A DNA stretch of 64,000 nt, taken from contig JAFDYQ010000010.1 in the NCBI GenBank assembly GCA_018267365.1, forward strand, positions 1 to 64,000, given 5' to 3'. Each line of letters opens with the position of its first letter. Position 1 is the stretch's first letter. Both the position numbers and the translations under genes were made by a program. The notes under the pieces were generated by a model. That model worked only from the letters and a program-made list of their open reading frames with translations. It did no database searches and had not been told where the DNA came from. This document shows positions 16,854-24,651 of the stretch, in pieces. This DNA comes from Bacteroidota bacterium. GTDB taxonomy: Bacteria; Bacteroidota; Bacteroidia; Chitinophagales; LD1.

Positions 16854-17305
16854 AAGCAATCTCCCTCATACAGCCCTGGGCTGTGCTCTGCTGCCTTGGC
16901 ATAAAGACGCTGGAGACCCGCTCCTGGTCTACCAAGTACCGCGGCCAGCTGCTGATCCACGCGAGTGGTCGTCTAACGCCGGAGAGTCAGGCGCTGATGA
17001 TATCACGCGAGTTCACACCATTCTCTGAGATACTGCCTGACAGCATGGCCACCGGCGCCATCATCGGCAAAGTGAATCTGCGTGAGGTCATCAAAGCTAA
17101 AGACTTCCTGAAGTCACCGCCCACCTGGTGGGATGGTGAGCTGCGGCACGAGAGGATCCTCGGGGACCTTTCCGGAGAGCGCTACGTCTGGCTGCTAGAC
17201 TCACCTGTATTATTTGATCACGCCATCCCATGCCGTGGCCGCCTCAGCATCTGGGATTACAAACCACAAGTAGTATGCACATCTACCTATCCGACCACGC
17301 CATAG
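16850..17305 (+). CDS. ASCH domain protein
   Basis: A 151-residue protein of the ASCH/PUA-like fold. The signature MKAISLIQPWA at the start, KTLETRSW with the R-W pair that binds a nucleotide or base, and a final HAIPCRGRLSIWDY strand are all typical. ASCH domains bind RNA or modified nucleosides, and some hydrolyse N4-acetylcytidine. Phages carry them often. Here it sits in a cluster of small overlapping early genes, where a counter-defence or nucleotide-modification role is possible but not shown. Confidence 0.8.
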   Translation: MKAISLIQPWAVLCCLGIKTLETRSWSTKYRGQLLIHASGRLTPESQALMISREFTPFSEILPDSMATGAIIGKVNLREVIKAKDFLKSPPTWWDGELRHERILGDLSGERYVWLLDSPVLFDHAIPCRGRLSIWDYKPQVVCTSTYPTTP

Positions 17306-17415
17306 CTTCCATAGCCGGCGGAGGCGCACTCTTTGTTGCATTCATTGGCATCGTCAGGTCCATGTATGTGAAGGATTTTGAGAAACAGAGAAAAGACCGC
17401 TACAATGCCAGATAG
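17275..17415 (+). CDS. Small single-span membrane protein
   Basis: 46 residues from ATG 17275, overlapping the ASCH gene by 31 bases in another frame. One membrane segment (IASIAGGGALFVAFIGIV) is followed by a basic tail (KDFEKQRKDRYNAR), so the tail should be cytoplasmic. Its frame is followed at once by the next gene with an 11-base overlap, supporting real translation. Unknown; early phage membrane peptides can be superinfection-exclusion factors. Confidence 0.45.
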   Translation: MHIYLSDHAIASIAGGGALFVAFIGIVRSMYVKDFEKQRKDRYNAR

Positions 17416-17668
17416 TACCACACCCGTTACGATCACAGTGCTACCACAGCCGAGCCGTCCAGAACAGCTGAAGGCAACAGCTGAGAGATTATATCAGACG
17501 GCCTGGCATCTGCAAACGCTCATCGCTGACGCTGAGCTAGGAGAGCGCATCATCCTAAACAAGAACCTGGCTAAGATCTACGATGCCGCGAAGGCCATCG
17601 AGTACATAGCCGATAGAGACAAATTTTCCAAACCCAATAACAATTCACAATGCCAAAATTCAGAGTAG
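17405..17668 (+). CDS. Early phage protein, unknown
   Basis: 87 residues from ATG 17405 after an 11-base overlap with the small membrane gene. A Pro/Thr-rich start is followed by two helices (QLKATAERLYQTAWHLQTLIADAEL and KNLAKIYDAAKAIEYI in pieces). No family was recognised. It overlaps the next gene by 19 bases. Confidence 0.5.
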   Translation: MPDSTTPVTITVLPQPSRPEQLKATAERLYQTAWHLQTLIADAELGERIILNKNLAKIYDAAKAIEYIADRDKFSKPNNNSQCQNSE

Positions 17669-17970
17669 AAGTGACTCGCAGAGACGAGTTCATTGTAGAG
17701 ATAGACCCATCCGTTTACACAGATCAGCAGATAAAGGAATTCCGTGAATCTTTCTATCCGGCCAAGGACTACCACGATATCGCTAAGTATGTCGGTGTAG
17801 CATGTAGCCAGGACCGGCTAAATGACTTTCACGAGGGCTTTGGCCGCATCGATGTGAGGTATGAGGGTGAGATATCAGAGCGCAGAGAAGGTGAGTATTA
17901 TGCAGAAGGTATCGTGGTAGAGGCAGAATATGAATGCGACATCGAAACTGATATCACCGAGATAAAATAA
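17650..17970 (+). CDS. Acidic early phage protein, unknown
   Basis: A 106-residue, strongly acidic protein with alternating strands (MPKFRVEVTRRDEFIVEID, then RIDVRYEGEISERREGEYY and a Glu-rich end). The charge would suit a DNA-mimic or ocr-like anti-restriction role, but nothing else supports that. It is the last of the overlapping small-gene run before the primase. Confidence 0.5.
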   Translation: MPKFRVEVTRRDEFIVEIDPSVYTDQQIKEFRESFYPAKDYHDIAKYVGVACSQDRLNDFHEGFGRIDVRYEGEISERREGEYYAEGIVVEAEYECDIETDITEIK

Positions 17971-18026
17971 ACATAAAAGGCTTCTATCTACCCCACCATT
18001 AGTCACCAACCAAAAGCCTTTTACCA

Positions 18027-21000
18027 GTGCTATCACAAAATACCATAGATGCCGTCAAGGCTCTGCCTATAGAGCAGGTTCTGCGCCGCTACGTCGAGCT
18101 CAAAGCGGCAGGCTCCAGCCTGAAGGCCTGCTGCCCACTACATGGAGAGAAGACGCCAAGCTTTAACGTAAATAAAGTCTCCGGCCGCTGGAAGTGCTTC
18201 GGCTGCCAGAAAGGGGGCGATGCCATCGCATTTGTTCAAGAGAAATTTAACCTCCCATTTTATGAAGCAATCAAAACGATCGCGTCAGACAACAACGTTC
18301 TCATCGAAGAGTCCTTTGATGAAAGCATCAGCCCGGAGCGACGCAAAGAACTCCGCCAGCGAAACGACACCGCCTACCTGCTACTCGACAAAAGTGACCG
18401 GCGATATCGCGGACATCTACAATCAGATGATCCTGATGCAAAGAAGGTGCTCCGCTATCTGCTCCATGATAGAAAGCTCGGCCTCTCTACCATCCACAAG
18501 TGGGGACTCGGATACGCTCCGCACAATTTCCAGTTTCTCCAGGGAGATACGATTCCAAAAAACGACCGCGCTGTCGCTGTCGAAATTGGACTCCTTAGAG
18601 AGAAAGATGGCAAGTATACTGACGCCCAGATCAACAGACTCACCATCCCCATCCGCAACGTCCAGGGTGCTATTATCGGATTTGGTAGCAGAGATGTCTC
18701 GGGAGCCGCGCCTTCGCCAAATCAGGGAAGCTTTGTCCCGGCCAAATACCTGAACCTCGGCAATAGCTTTATCTACCGCAAGGAGAACGTTCTATTTGGC
18801 CTGCACAATGCAGCGCCATATATCCGCAAGCACGGATATGTGATATTGGTAGAGGGCTATATGAGTGTGATCCGCATGGACCAGTTTGGTATGAGCCATG
18901 CCGTGGCCACCTGTGGCACCGCACTTACAGAGGGACAGGCCAAGGAACTGAAACGGTATACGGACAAGATAGTCCTCATGCGTGACGCAGATGATGCCGG
19001 CTACAGGTCTATCGTGCAGAATATCCCTACGCTGCTCAATGCAGGCTTTAAGGTGCAGGTCTTCCTGCTCACATTGCCTCAGGCTGATCCTGATCCGCGT
19101 ATGAAGGCCTCTGACTATGACCCGGAATACAAGGACCGCAAACTCGATCCGGACGACGCCTGCGATGAATTAGTGTTCCATCGCAAGACGATAGAGAAGA
19201 ACTCCGTAGATGGCACTATGTTCTACATAGACCATCTGGCCAGGACTGCAGATAGCGTCACTACCAAGAGCGAGGAGATCGCCAAGTTCATTGGCCGTAT
19301 AGATAACCCTATCACCCGGGAGCTTTACACTACCCGTGCTCTGGATGCTTATACCTTCATTCCCAAGAAGTCATTTCTCAATCTCATCAGCCTAACAGTC
19401 AAAAACAGCGGCAACAAGGGTGAGGAGCGCGAGGACGAGACCAGCAGCGTATGGTACCGTGCTGATAAGAGCATCTGGATAAAGGCTAAGAACGGCTGGG
19501 ATGTCGTGGCCAGCAACTTCCACATCTACATCATGTACGTGGCAGAGGATGACCGGGAGAATATCACATGGGTACTCCGGCTGGAGCTGGAGTCGGGAGA
19601 GAACGTCTACCTCGAGGTAGAGCACGACGACTTTACCTCAGCGTCCCGCCTGGCCAAGATCATTGCATCCAAGCAGCTGGCGCTGAAGATCACCGGCGCT
19701 CACCTGGCAGAGCTGCATGAGTTCCTGTTCACACGTACCAGCTATAAGCGAGCCATCAAGATCACACGCTTCGGATATCATGAGCAGAGCGACTCCTTCA
19801 TATACAGCAATGGAGCCTTGATACCGTGCGAACCGGGTGAAGATGGCAAAGCCTACAAGATCGCAGAGCCGGACGACTTTGGCATGGTGCACACAGATAA
19901 ATACTATCTGTCGTTGCCCAAGGTGCCAAAGAACATCCGTCAGCCATTCACTATCACAGACCACGCCATCACCTTTGATGAGTGGTTTACCGTCTTCACC
20001 CGCACGCACCTGATCCGCCATACCTTCGGAGCCGCCTGTCACACTATCTTCTCGCTGTTTCGTGATATCGGCCTGCGCCACAAGTCGTTCAGCCCTATCT
20101 TCTTTTTAAAAGGTTCAGCTGGTACCGGCAAGTCATCCATCATACGCTCTGCCACCTGCATCTATGGCTTCACGCCCAAGGAGATAAACCTGAAGGGTAA
20201 GAACTCAGAGCCCGGCATCATACGCACCATGAGCGCCACCAGCAACGGCCTGATCTGGATGGATGAGTTTATCAATCTGCATCCCTTTGAGGGCATCCTG
20301 CAGGCCGCCTATGACAATGCCGGCCAGGTCAAGGCCTCCGGATCGAGCGGCCTCGAGCTGGACAATGTAGAGCTGAAGTCAGCGCTGGCGCTCACGTCAA
20401 ACTACCTGCCGGAGAATCCCATCTTCTTTAGCCGCTGCGTGTACGATGCAGTGATGGACCAGACCAAGACACCTGACCAGACCAGGGCATTCAATGAAAT
20501 GCGGCAGCTTGAGGAAAAGGGCCTTGCTCAGATATCTATAGAGCTGATGCAGCACCGTGCGCTGATCGAGGAGCACTACGGTGCCTTTTACGACCAGCTC
20601 TACAAAGGCTTTAAGCAGCACCAGCTGCTGGCCGGCCTCACGGTACCTGAGCGCCTTTTTGGCAATATGGCCCAGATCATGACTGCCGCCTTTATCCTCT
20701 GCAGAGCAGACAAGATCCACATGACAGAGGAGCTCGGCAGGGAAGGAGTCTATGATGAATTTGTGAACCGCGGCGCAGAGTACATCTACCGCCAGTACCG
20801 GGTACAGACGGAGAAGACCGCTCTGCACGAGTTCTTTGAGATCCTCCAGATGATGTATGACAAGAGTGAGATCTTCGAGCTGGTACACTTCAAGCTGGAG
20901 GATGGTGTCAATGTGGCCTTCCGCTTTGGCGCCCTCTACACGCTATTCAAAGCCAGGTACCGCAATGTCAACTTCCGCGAGGCTCCCGACCGGGAGACCA

Positions 21001-21236
21001 TCAAGGACGAGCTGTGCAAGCTCACTAACGTAGATCATGACAAGCTCTTCACGCAGATACGCTTCCTGCAGGATATCACAGATACCGGCAATAGCCGCAC
21101 AGTACCGACAAAGGATTGCTTCCGCTGTAGCTACCAGCTGCTGGTAGATACGTTCGGTATTGACTTTAAGTCACGTAAGATGGCCGGTACACTCGGCAGC
21201 TGGGCGCAGGCAGACCAGCGGATAAACAGGAATTAA
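18027..21236 (+). CDS. Primase-helicase fusion protein
   Basis: A 1069-residue replication protein with a GTG start. Residues about 30-65 form a CHC2 zinc-binding domain (C36, H39, C57, C60). A DnaG-type catalytic core follows, with a TOPRIM domain showing VEGY near 275 and DADDAG near 320. A large middle region is followed by an ATPase with Walker A GSAGTGKS (about 696-703) and Walker B WMDEF (near 746), of the DUF927/SF3-like helicase group. It would unwind DNA and lay RNA primers in one chain. The iteron array lies directly behind it, and the ParB-like gene is upstream. Confidence 0.88.
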   Translation: MLSQNTIDAVKALPIEQVLRRYVELKAAGSSLKACCPLHGEKTPSFNVNKVSGRWKCFGCQKGGDAIAFVQEKFNLPFYEAIKTIASDNNVLIEESFDESISPERRKELRQRNDTAYLLLDKSDRRYRGHLQSDDPDAKKVLRYLLHDRKLGLSTIHKWGLGYAPHNFQFLQGDTIPKNDRAVAVEIGLLREKDGKYTDAQINRLTIPIRNVQGAIIGFGSRDVSGAAPSPNQGSFVPAKYLNLGNSFIYRKENVLFGLHNAAPYIRKHGYVILVEGYMSVIRMDQFGMSHAVATCGTALTEGQAKELKRYTDKIVLMRDADDAGYRSIVQNIPTLLNAGFKVQVFLLTLPQADPDPRMKASDYDPEYKDRKLDPDDACDELVFHRKTIEKNSVDGTMFYIDHLARTADSVTTKSEEIAKFIGRIDNPITRELYTTRALDAYTFIPKKSFLNLISLTVKNSGNKGEEREDETSSVWYRADKSIWIKAKNGWDVVASNFHIYIMYVAEDDRENITWVLRLELESGENVYLEVEHDDFTSASRLAKIIASKQLALKITGAHLAELHEFLFTRTSYKRAIKITRFGYHEQSDSFIYSNGALIPCEPGEDGKAYKIAEPDDFGMVHTDKYYLSLPKVPKNIRQPFTITDHAITFDEWFTVFTRTHLIRHTFGAACHTIFSLFRDIGLRHKSFSPIFFLKGSAGTGKSSIIRSATCIYGFTPKEINLKGKNSEPGIIRTMSATSNGLIWMDEFINLHPFEGILQAAYDNAGQVKASGSSGLELDNVELKSALALTSNYLPENPIFFSRCVYDAVMDQTKTPDQTRAFNEMRQLEEKGLAQISIELMQHRALIEEHYGAFYDQLYKGFKQHQLLAGLTVPERLFGNMAQIMTAAFILCRADKIHMTEELGREGVYDEFVNRGAEYIYRQYRVQTEKTALHEFFEILQMMYDKSEIFELVHFKLEDGVNVAFRFGALYTLFKARYRNVNFREAPDRETIKDELCKLTNVDHDKLFTQIRFLQDITDTGNSRTVPTKDCFRCSYQLLVDTFGIDFKSRKMAGTLGSWAQADQRINRN

Positions 21237-21488
21237 ATACAGGAAACCGACAGAAAACCAGATACACCAACTACAATAAACCTAAATAAATGAATATCAA
21301 TATTATAAATGATTCTTAGTGTAGTTAGAAGTGTAGTTGAGGTGTAGTAGTGTAGTAAGTGTATCGGCCGTACTACACTTGAACTACACTAGATTTTAGA
21401 TAAATGATTTAAAACCAATGATTTAATCCAGTGTAGTAGTTGTAGTAAGATACAGAGCCCTTTTTTTAAAACAGTAAAAACCACTCAA
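21237..21488. other. Candidate prophage replication origin with iterons
   Basis: A noncoding 252-base gap. GTGTAGT occurs in direct orientation at 21319, 21331, 21342, 21350 and 21431, and inverted at 21372 and 21383; spacing is often 11-12 bases, one helical turn. The block 21317-21338 is repeated as its inverted copy at 21371-21391, differing by one base in the spacer, around a CGGCCG centre (21365-21370). An AT-rich stretch (21283-21316) on the left could be the unwinding site. It lies immediately after the primase-helicase. Confidence 0.65.
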
Positions 21489-21896
21489 ATGAAAAATCAA
21501 ACAACAAAAGAGAAAGTTCTCGCTGCCATTCTATCCTTTAGAGGAATAGGCTTGCAGCTCCTGGATATCGACCTCAACAAGTTCTATGGTTTCGGCTTTA
21601 GCTTACTCACATTCGCGCGTCATAAGCGCGGTACCATGTGTAATGAGTATAGTGCTGTGGCTCTACTTTTCTTCAAAGTCAGGATGAACTATGACCGTGG
21701 AGGGCGAGCGCTCCAGCTGCGCGGAGGGGTATTGTGGCTGCGTGGCCTACTGTTCACTTGGGTATTGGAAGCTGAGCTGCCGGAGTGCGGCTATTGCGGA
21801 GGCCAATGCTATGATAGGAAATATACGGCGTACGACAAACACTTCTGCGATCAAGCCTGTATTGAAAGTTATAAGTATCAACACTGTATCGATTAG
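21489..21896 (+). CDS. Phage protein with C-terminal zinc-ribbon-like motif
   Basis: A 135-residue protein. The N-terminal half is helical and hydrophobic (KEKVLAAILSFRGIGLQLLDI), the middle is Gly/Leu-rich, and the end carries CGYCGGQC...FCDQAC, a four-cysteine zinc-binding pattern. No specific family was recognised. It is the first gene after the origin-like array and may be transcribed from within it. Confidence 0.5.
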   Translation: MKNQTTKEKVLAAILSFRGIGLQLLDIDLNKFYGFGFSLLTFARHKRGTMCNEYSAVALLFFKVRMNYDRGGRALQLRGGVLWLRGLLFTWVLEAELPECGYCGGQCYDRKYTAYDKHFCDQACIESYKYQHCID

Positions 21897-21898
21897 CC

Positions 21899-22150
21899 AT
21901 GGTACACGATCCACGTCCATTTCAGCACTATGCCGATGTCAAGAACCGCCTCTGGCTGGTCATCGGCCTATACGGTATGCATGAGTACTTGGAGAGCGAC
22001 TTTAAGGATAAGGTAACCATCCAGCTCGTGCGCCACTACAATGACGACGAGAAGCCCGAGCGCCAGACAATGGATATCGCAGAGCTGCGCGCCTATCTCA
22101 CCAAAGGCACTTTCACTGAGTGCGTGCCTGTCATCCCTAAAGACAAGTAA
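21899..22150 (+). CDS. Phage protein, unknown
   Basis: An 83-residue protein with a DNA/protein-binding-like charge pattern (FKDKVTIQLVRHYNDDEKPERQTMDI). It starts two bases after the previous stop and is followed by two more tightly packed genes, so it belongs to the same transcript. No motif was recognised. Confidence 0.5.
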   Translation: MVHDPRPFQHYADVKNRLWLVIGLYGMHEYLESDFKDKVTIQLVRHYNDDEKPERQTMDIAELRAYLTKGTFTECVPVIPKDK

Positions 22151-22152
22151 TC

Positions 22153-22341
22153 ATGAGCAAGATCACCAACATCGCCGGCACAGCTGCAGAGCACATCCGC
22201 GTCACTAAAACAGACAAGCTCAAATGCTTCCACTGCGGCGGCACTGAGCCGCTTCCAGCCCCTCTCACACTCACTGAGTACGAGAGGGCCAGCCGCAGCT
22301 TTACTAATGTCCATCGTATTTGTAAACCATCAAAAAATTAA
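22153..22341 (+). CDS. Small phage protein with CxxC motif
   Basis: 62 residues with KLKCFHCGGTE in the middle and a late cysteine (RICKPSKN), possibly a zinc ribbon. It begins two bases behind the preceding gene. Function unknown. Confidence 0.45.
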   Translation: MSKITNIAGTAAEHIRVTKTDKLKCFHCGGTEPLPAPLTLTEYERASRSFTNVHRICKPSKN

Positions 22342-22344
22342 TCA

Positions 22345-22725
22345 ATGCAATACAGTCCAAAACTCAAAGTAGCAATAGCCCAGATACAGGAGATCCTGAA
22401 AGAACATAACGTAGCCGGCATGATCGTGCTGCACACGCCAGGCTTCTGTGAATACCTCAACTTTATAGAGCCCGATTACTCCTGCGCATCATGGGATCAC
22501 ATTGGAGGTGGCCTCAAGCTCAAGGCGAAGCTCAAGCACTTCGATGGAGATGCGCAGCGCCGCAATCAGCGCGTGGCCGATACACTCAATATGCTCCGCA
22601 GCCTGAGCGTCGTCGGCATGCAGCAGGGCCTGAACATCGCCGAGATCTCCGCCTGGGCTGACAAGACCTATGGCGCAGATCATAACGAGGGTGACCATAC
22701 TTCTCACATAGAGCAAAACAACTAA
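22345..22725 (+). CDS. Phage protein, unknown
   Basis: A 126-residue mixed alpha/beta protein with no recognised motif. It starts LKVAIAQIQEILKEHNVAGM, contains a Trp/Cys stretch (YSCASWDHIGGGLKLKAKL) and ends in a His/Asp-rich tail. It is separated from its neighbours by three bases on each side, in line with operon membership. Confidence 0.5.
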   Translation: MQYSPKLKVAIAQIQEILKEHNVAGMIVLHTPGFCEYLNFIEPDYSCASWDHIGGGLKLKAKLKHFDGDAQRRNQRVADTLNMLRSLSVVGMQQGLNIAEISAWADKTYGADHNEGDHTSHIEQNN

Positions 22726-22728
22726 GCT

Positions 22729-23064
22729 ATGGGCTGCTTTGGATATCCTGAAGGAGACTTAAATTATTCCATCGCCCAGTTCAGGGAAGATGCGAGTAAT
22801 CCAGCTCAATATGCCTTCTGCCACATACTAGATACCCTTGAGTCCATGGGGTATAAATTCGATCAATTCGCTTCGTTCTGTTACTTTATGAAGCGGCATA
22901 GTTTTCTGGACCGCCGGCCTATGTACTCAGATCTGTTCTTGACGTATACTGGTATGCCGATATTGCTATATACTTTCGGCGCACACATAGATCTTCAGTT
23001 TGGCGAAAGGAACCTGACCATTACATTCGAAAATGGCAAACCACAAAACCCGTTTCCCTTCTAA
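22729..23064 (+). CDS. Phage protein, unknown
   Basis: A 111-residue protein rich in aromatic residues (FCHILDTLESMGYKFDQFASFCYF). It has no recognised motif and no membrane segment. It follows the previous gene by three bases. Confidence 0.45.
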   Translation: MGCFGYPEGDLNYSIAQFREDASNPAQYAFCHILDTLESMGYKFDQFASFCYFMKRHSFLDRRPMYSDLFLTYTGMPILLYTFGAHIDLQFGERNLTITFENGKPQNPFPF

Positions 23065-23095
23065 TTTTTCACCCTCAAATCAGTATCTTAGCACT

Positions 23096-23443
23096 ATGAA
23101 TAAAGAACTAGAGGAGGCTAGACAGGATTACTACAGACAGGAGTATAGTCATGCCAGTAATTTGGAGGATAGCCGAGGAGATGACTATAAGCGACCGGAG
23201 TTTGAGTCGGAATGCAATGCGGATTTTTATGAGATAATCATAGAGCAGCTGATAACGCTTATTGAGCAGCCCTACATGATCAGAGGGATTCGGGTGCTTA
23301 CTTCTGGTAGTGAGGTTACAATATTAAGTATAGATAGAGAACCTACTTATGCTAAAGGAGTCCTGGAGTATCATTCAGATGCCAGATGGCATGTGAAGAT
23401 AGATGATCTGGTATATGATGCAGCAGTTGTAAGATTTGAATAA
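23096..23443 (+). CDS. Phage protein, unknown
   Basis: 115 residues from ATG 23096; the frame is open further back but that part would overlap the previous gene. The N-terminus is highly charged (KELEEARQDYYRQEYSHA) and the C-terminal half alternates strands. TATCTTAG, one mismatch to the -7 consensus, lies shortly before the ATG. No family was recognised. Confidence 0.45.
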   Translation: MNKELEEARQDYYRQEYSHASNLEDSRGDDYKRPEFESECNADFYEIIIEQLITLIEQPYMIRGIRVLTSGSEVTILSIDREPTYAKGVLEYHSDARWHVKIDDLVYDAAVVRFE

Positions 23444-23457
23444 ACGCTAAGAACACT

Positions 23458-23838
23458 ATGATCAAAGGTCCTAAATTCACCCTCTCCGGAGACACCATCA
23501 CCTTCACCAAAGAAGATAGCATGACCGACAAATTGAAACCAACACAGCCCCACGCATTATATGTAGCCTATTTTGAAGGTGATGCTTTTAGTAATATCGA
23601 TCCTATCCCCTTAGTGCCAGCCACAGTAAAACTATATGAGATGAAAGATTCTAGATTCACCCTCTCCGGAGATACCATCACCTTTACCAAAGATGGCAGC
23701 ACTGGCCGTATCACAATGAGCGGTGAGAGTATCACCGTGCAGCAGCTGCAGTACAATGGCAAGCCAGGCAAAGCCGATGGCCTATACAAGCGTATGACAG
23801 ACTGGTACTACTACAACCACGTCAAGAAGTCTGTGTGA
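23458..23838 (+). CDS. Phage protein with repeated 12-residue strand motif
   Basis: 126 residues with three copies of a beta-hairpin motif: FTLSGDTITFTK twice, 60 codons apart, and the related ITMSGESITVQQ. The first two are nearly identical at DNA level (23475-23492 and 23655-23672). Such repeats occur in adhesive or tail-associated proteins, but this gene sits among small early genes. A recent internal duplication is the simplest reading. Confidence 0.5.
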   Translation: MIKGPKFTLSGDTITFTKEDSMTDKLKPTQPHALYVAYFEGDAFSNIDPIPLVPATVKLYEMKDSRFTLSGDTITFTKDGSTGRITMSGESITVQQLQYNGKPGKADGLYKRMTDWYYYNHVKKSV

Positions 23839-23955
23839 ATAAGTGCCTGATGCACTATTCACTATCATTCCTATCTTCACTCCACACCAAACTATATCGA
23901 TAGCCGGCAGCTCCTGTCTTACCAGACGGGATCTCGCTCGGCTATTTTTGTTTCT

Positions 23956-24483
23956 ATGGGACCGCTCTACATAGATCTGCCTTGCAAGCCCATGGTATAC
24001 CAGTACCTGGTCAACCTGTATCCACGCATGGATGCAGCTGGTGTAGATGCGCTCATAGACCTGCCTGCAGGTGATCCGCAACTCCTGATACTCTATACAC
24101 TCCTGCAGCGCAATCACAGCCACGACGATGCGAAATACACACTGCAGTATTACTCTCGCAAGGTTCGAATCCCGGTGCAATTTGAAGTGTACGAACGTAT
24201 GGGAATTCACCTCAGCAAGACGGCCATCGTGGCGATCAATAAGCGCATCGAAGATCTGATCACGGAGCGGCTGGACATGATACTCCAGTTCTATACATCC
24301 CTGGGCTACCAGCTCAAAGATGCCATACAGATCTTCCGTACCGCATACAACTTCCCGGAGGAGGCCTACTCGTTTGATGCGATCCAAAAGCGCTGGCAGC
24401 GGCACACAAAAAAGTCTCCGACAGTACACAATATCATTGGCGAAACTGTCCGTCAAAGACAAAAGGGAATTTTGCGAGCCTGA
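23956..24483 (+). CDS. Phage protein, unknown (pre-head-gene position)
   Basis: A 175-residue helical protein beginning MGPLYIDLPCKPMVYQYL. A late stretch (AYSFDAIQKRWQRHTKKSPTV) looks like a helix with basic DNA-contact residues. It is the last gene before the protease-capsid block. A late-gene activator role would suit its location, but the sequence does not show it directly. Confidence 0.45.
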   Translation: MGPLYIDLPCKPMVYQYLVNLYPRMDAAGVDALIDLPAGDPQLLILYTLLQRNHSHDDAKYTLQYYSRKVRIPVQFEVYERMGIHLSKTAIVAINKRIEDLITERLDMILQFYTSLGYQLKDAIQIFRTAYNFPEEAYSFDAIQKRWQRHTKKSPTVHNIIGETVRQRQKGILRA

Positions 24484-24606
24484 TTACATTCTGAAACCCT
24501 CACCATCACTACGTTTCAGCCCTTCCCAATAATGCAATAGCCTGATTGCATTCCTCATTTTTTGCCCTCTATCCCGCGCTATCACTACGTTTCGCTGTCC
24601 TTCCCA
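24478..24606 (+). repeat. Imperfect tandem duplication before the protease gene
   Basis: Two units of about 60 bases share GCCTGATTRCATTC at their starts (24478 and 24538) and ATCACTACGTTTC followed by CCTTCCCA at their ends. The second unit carries the CTGTCC promoter element; the first has lost or never had it. Confidence 0.55.
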
Positions 24607-24631
24607 CCGACATCATATCACCTGACTTTCG
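24595..24631 (+). promoter_or_regulatory. Late promoter element A
   Basis: CTGTCC at 24595-24600 and the octamer GACTTTCG at 24624-24631 begin exactly 29 bases apart, the same spacing as in five other places of the prophage. It precedes the protease-capsid block. GTG 24634 and ATG 24652 are candidate starts behind it. Confidence 0.6.
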
Positions 24632-24651
24632 TAGTGTCAAAAGCACTACTC

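Noticed and set aside
24446-24451. CTGTCC within the gene at 23956
   Set aside because: At 29 bases downstream the sequence is CGAGCCTG, unlike the octamer, so it is not counted as a late element. The same test excluded copies at about 28668, 34348, 34719, 38011, 46708 and 51186.
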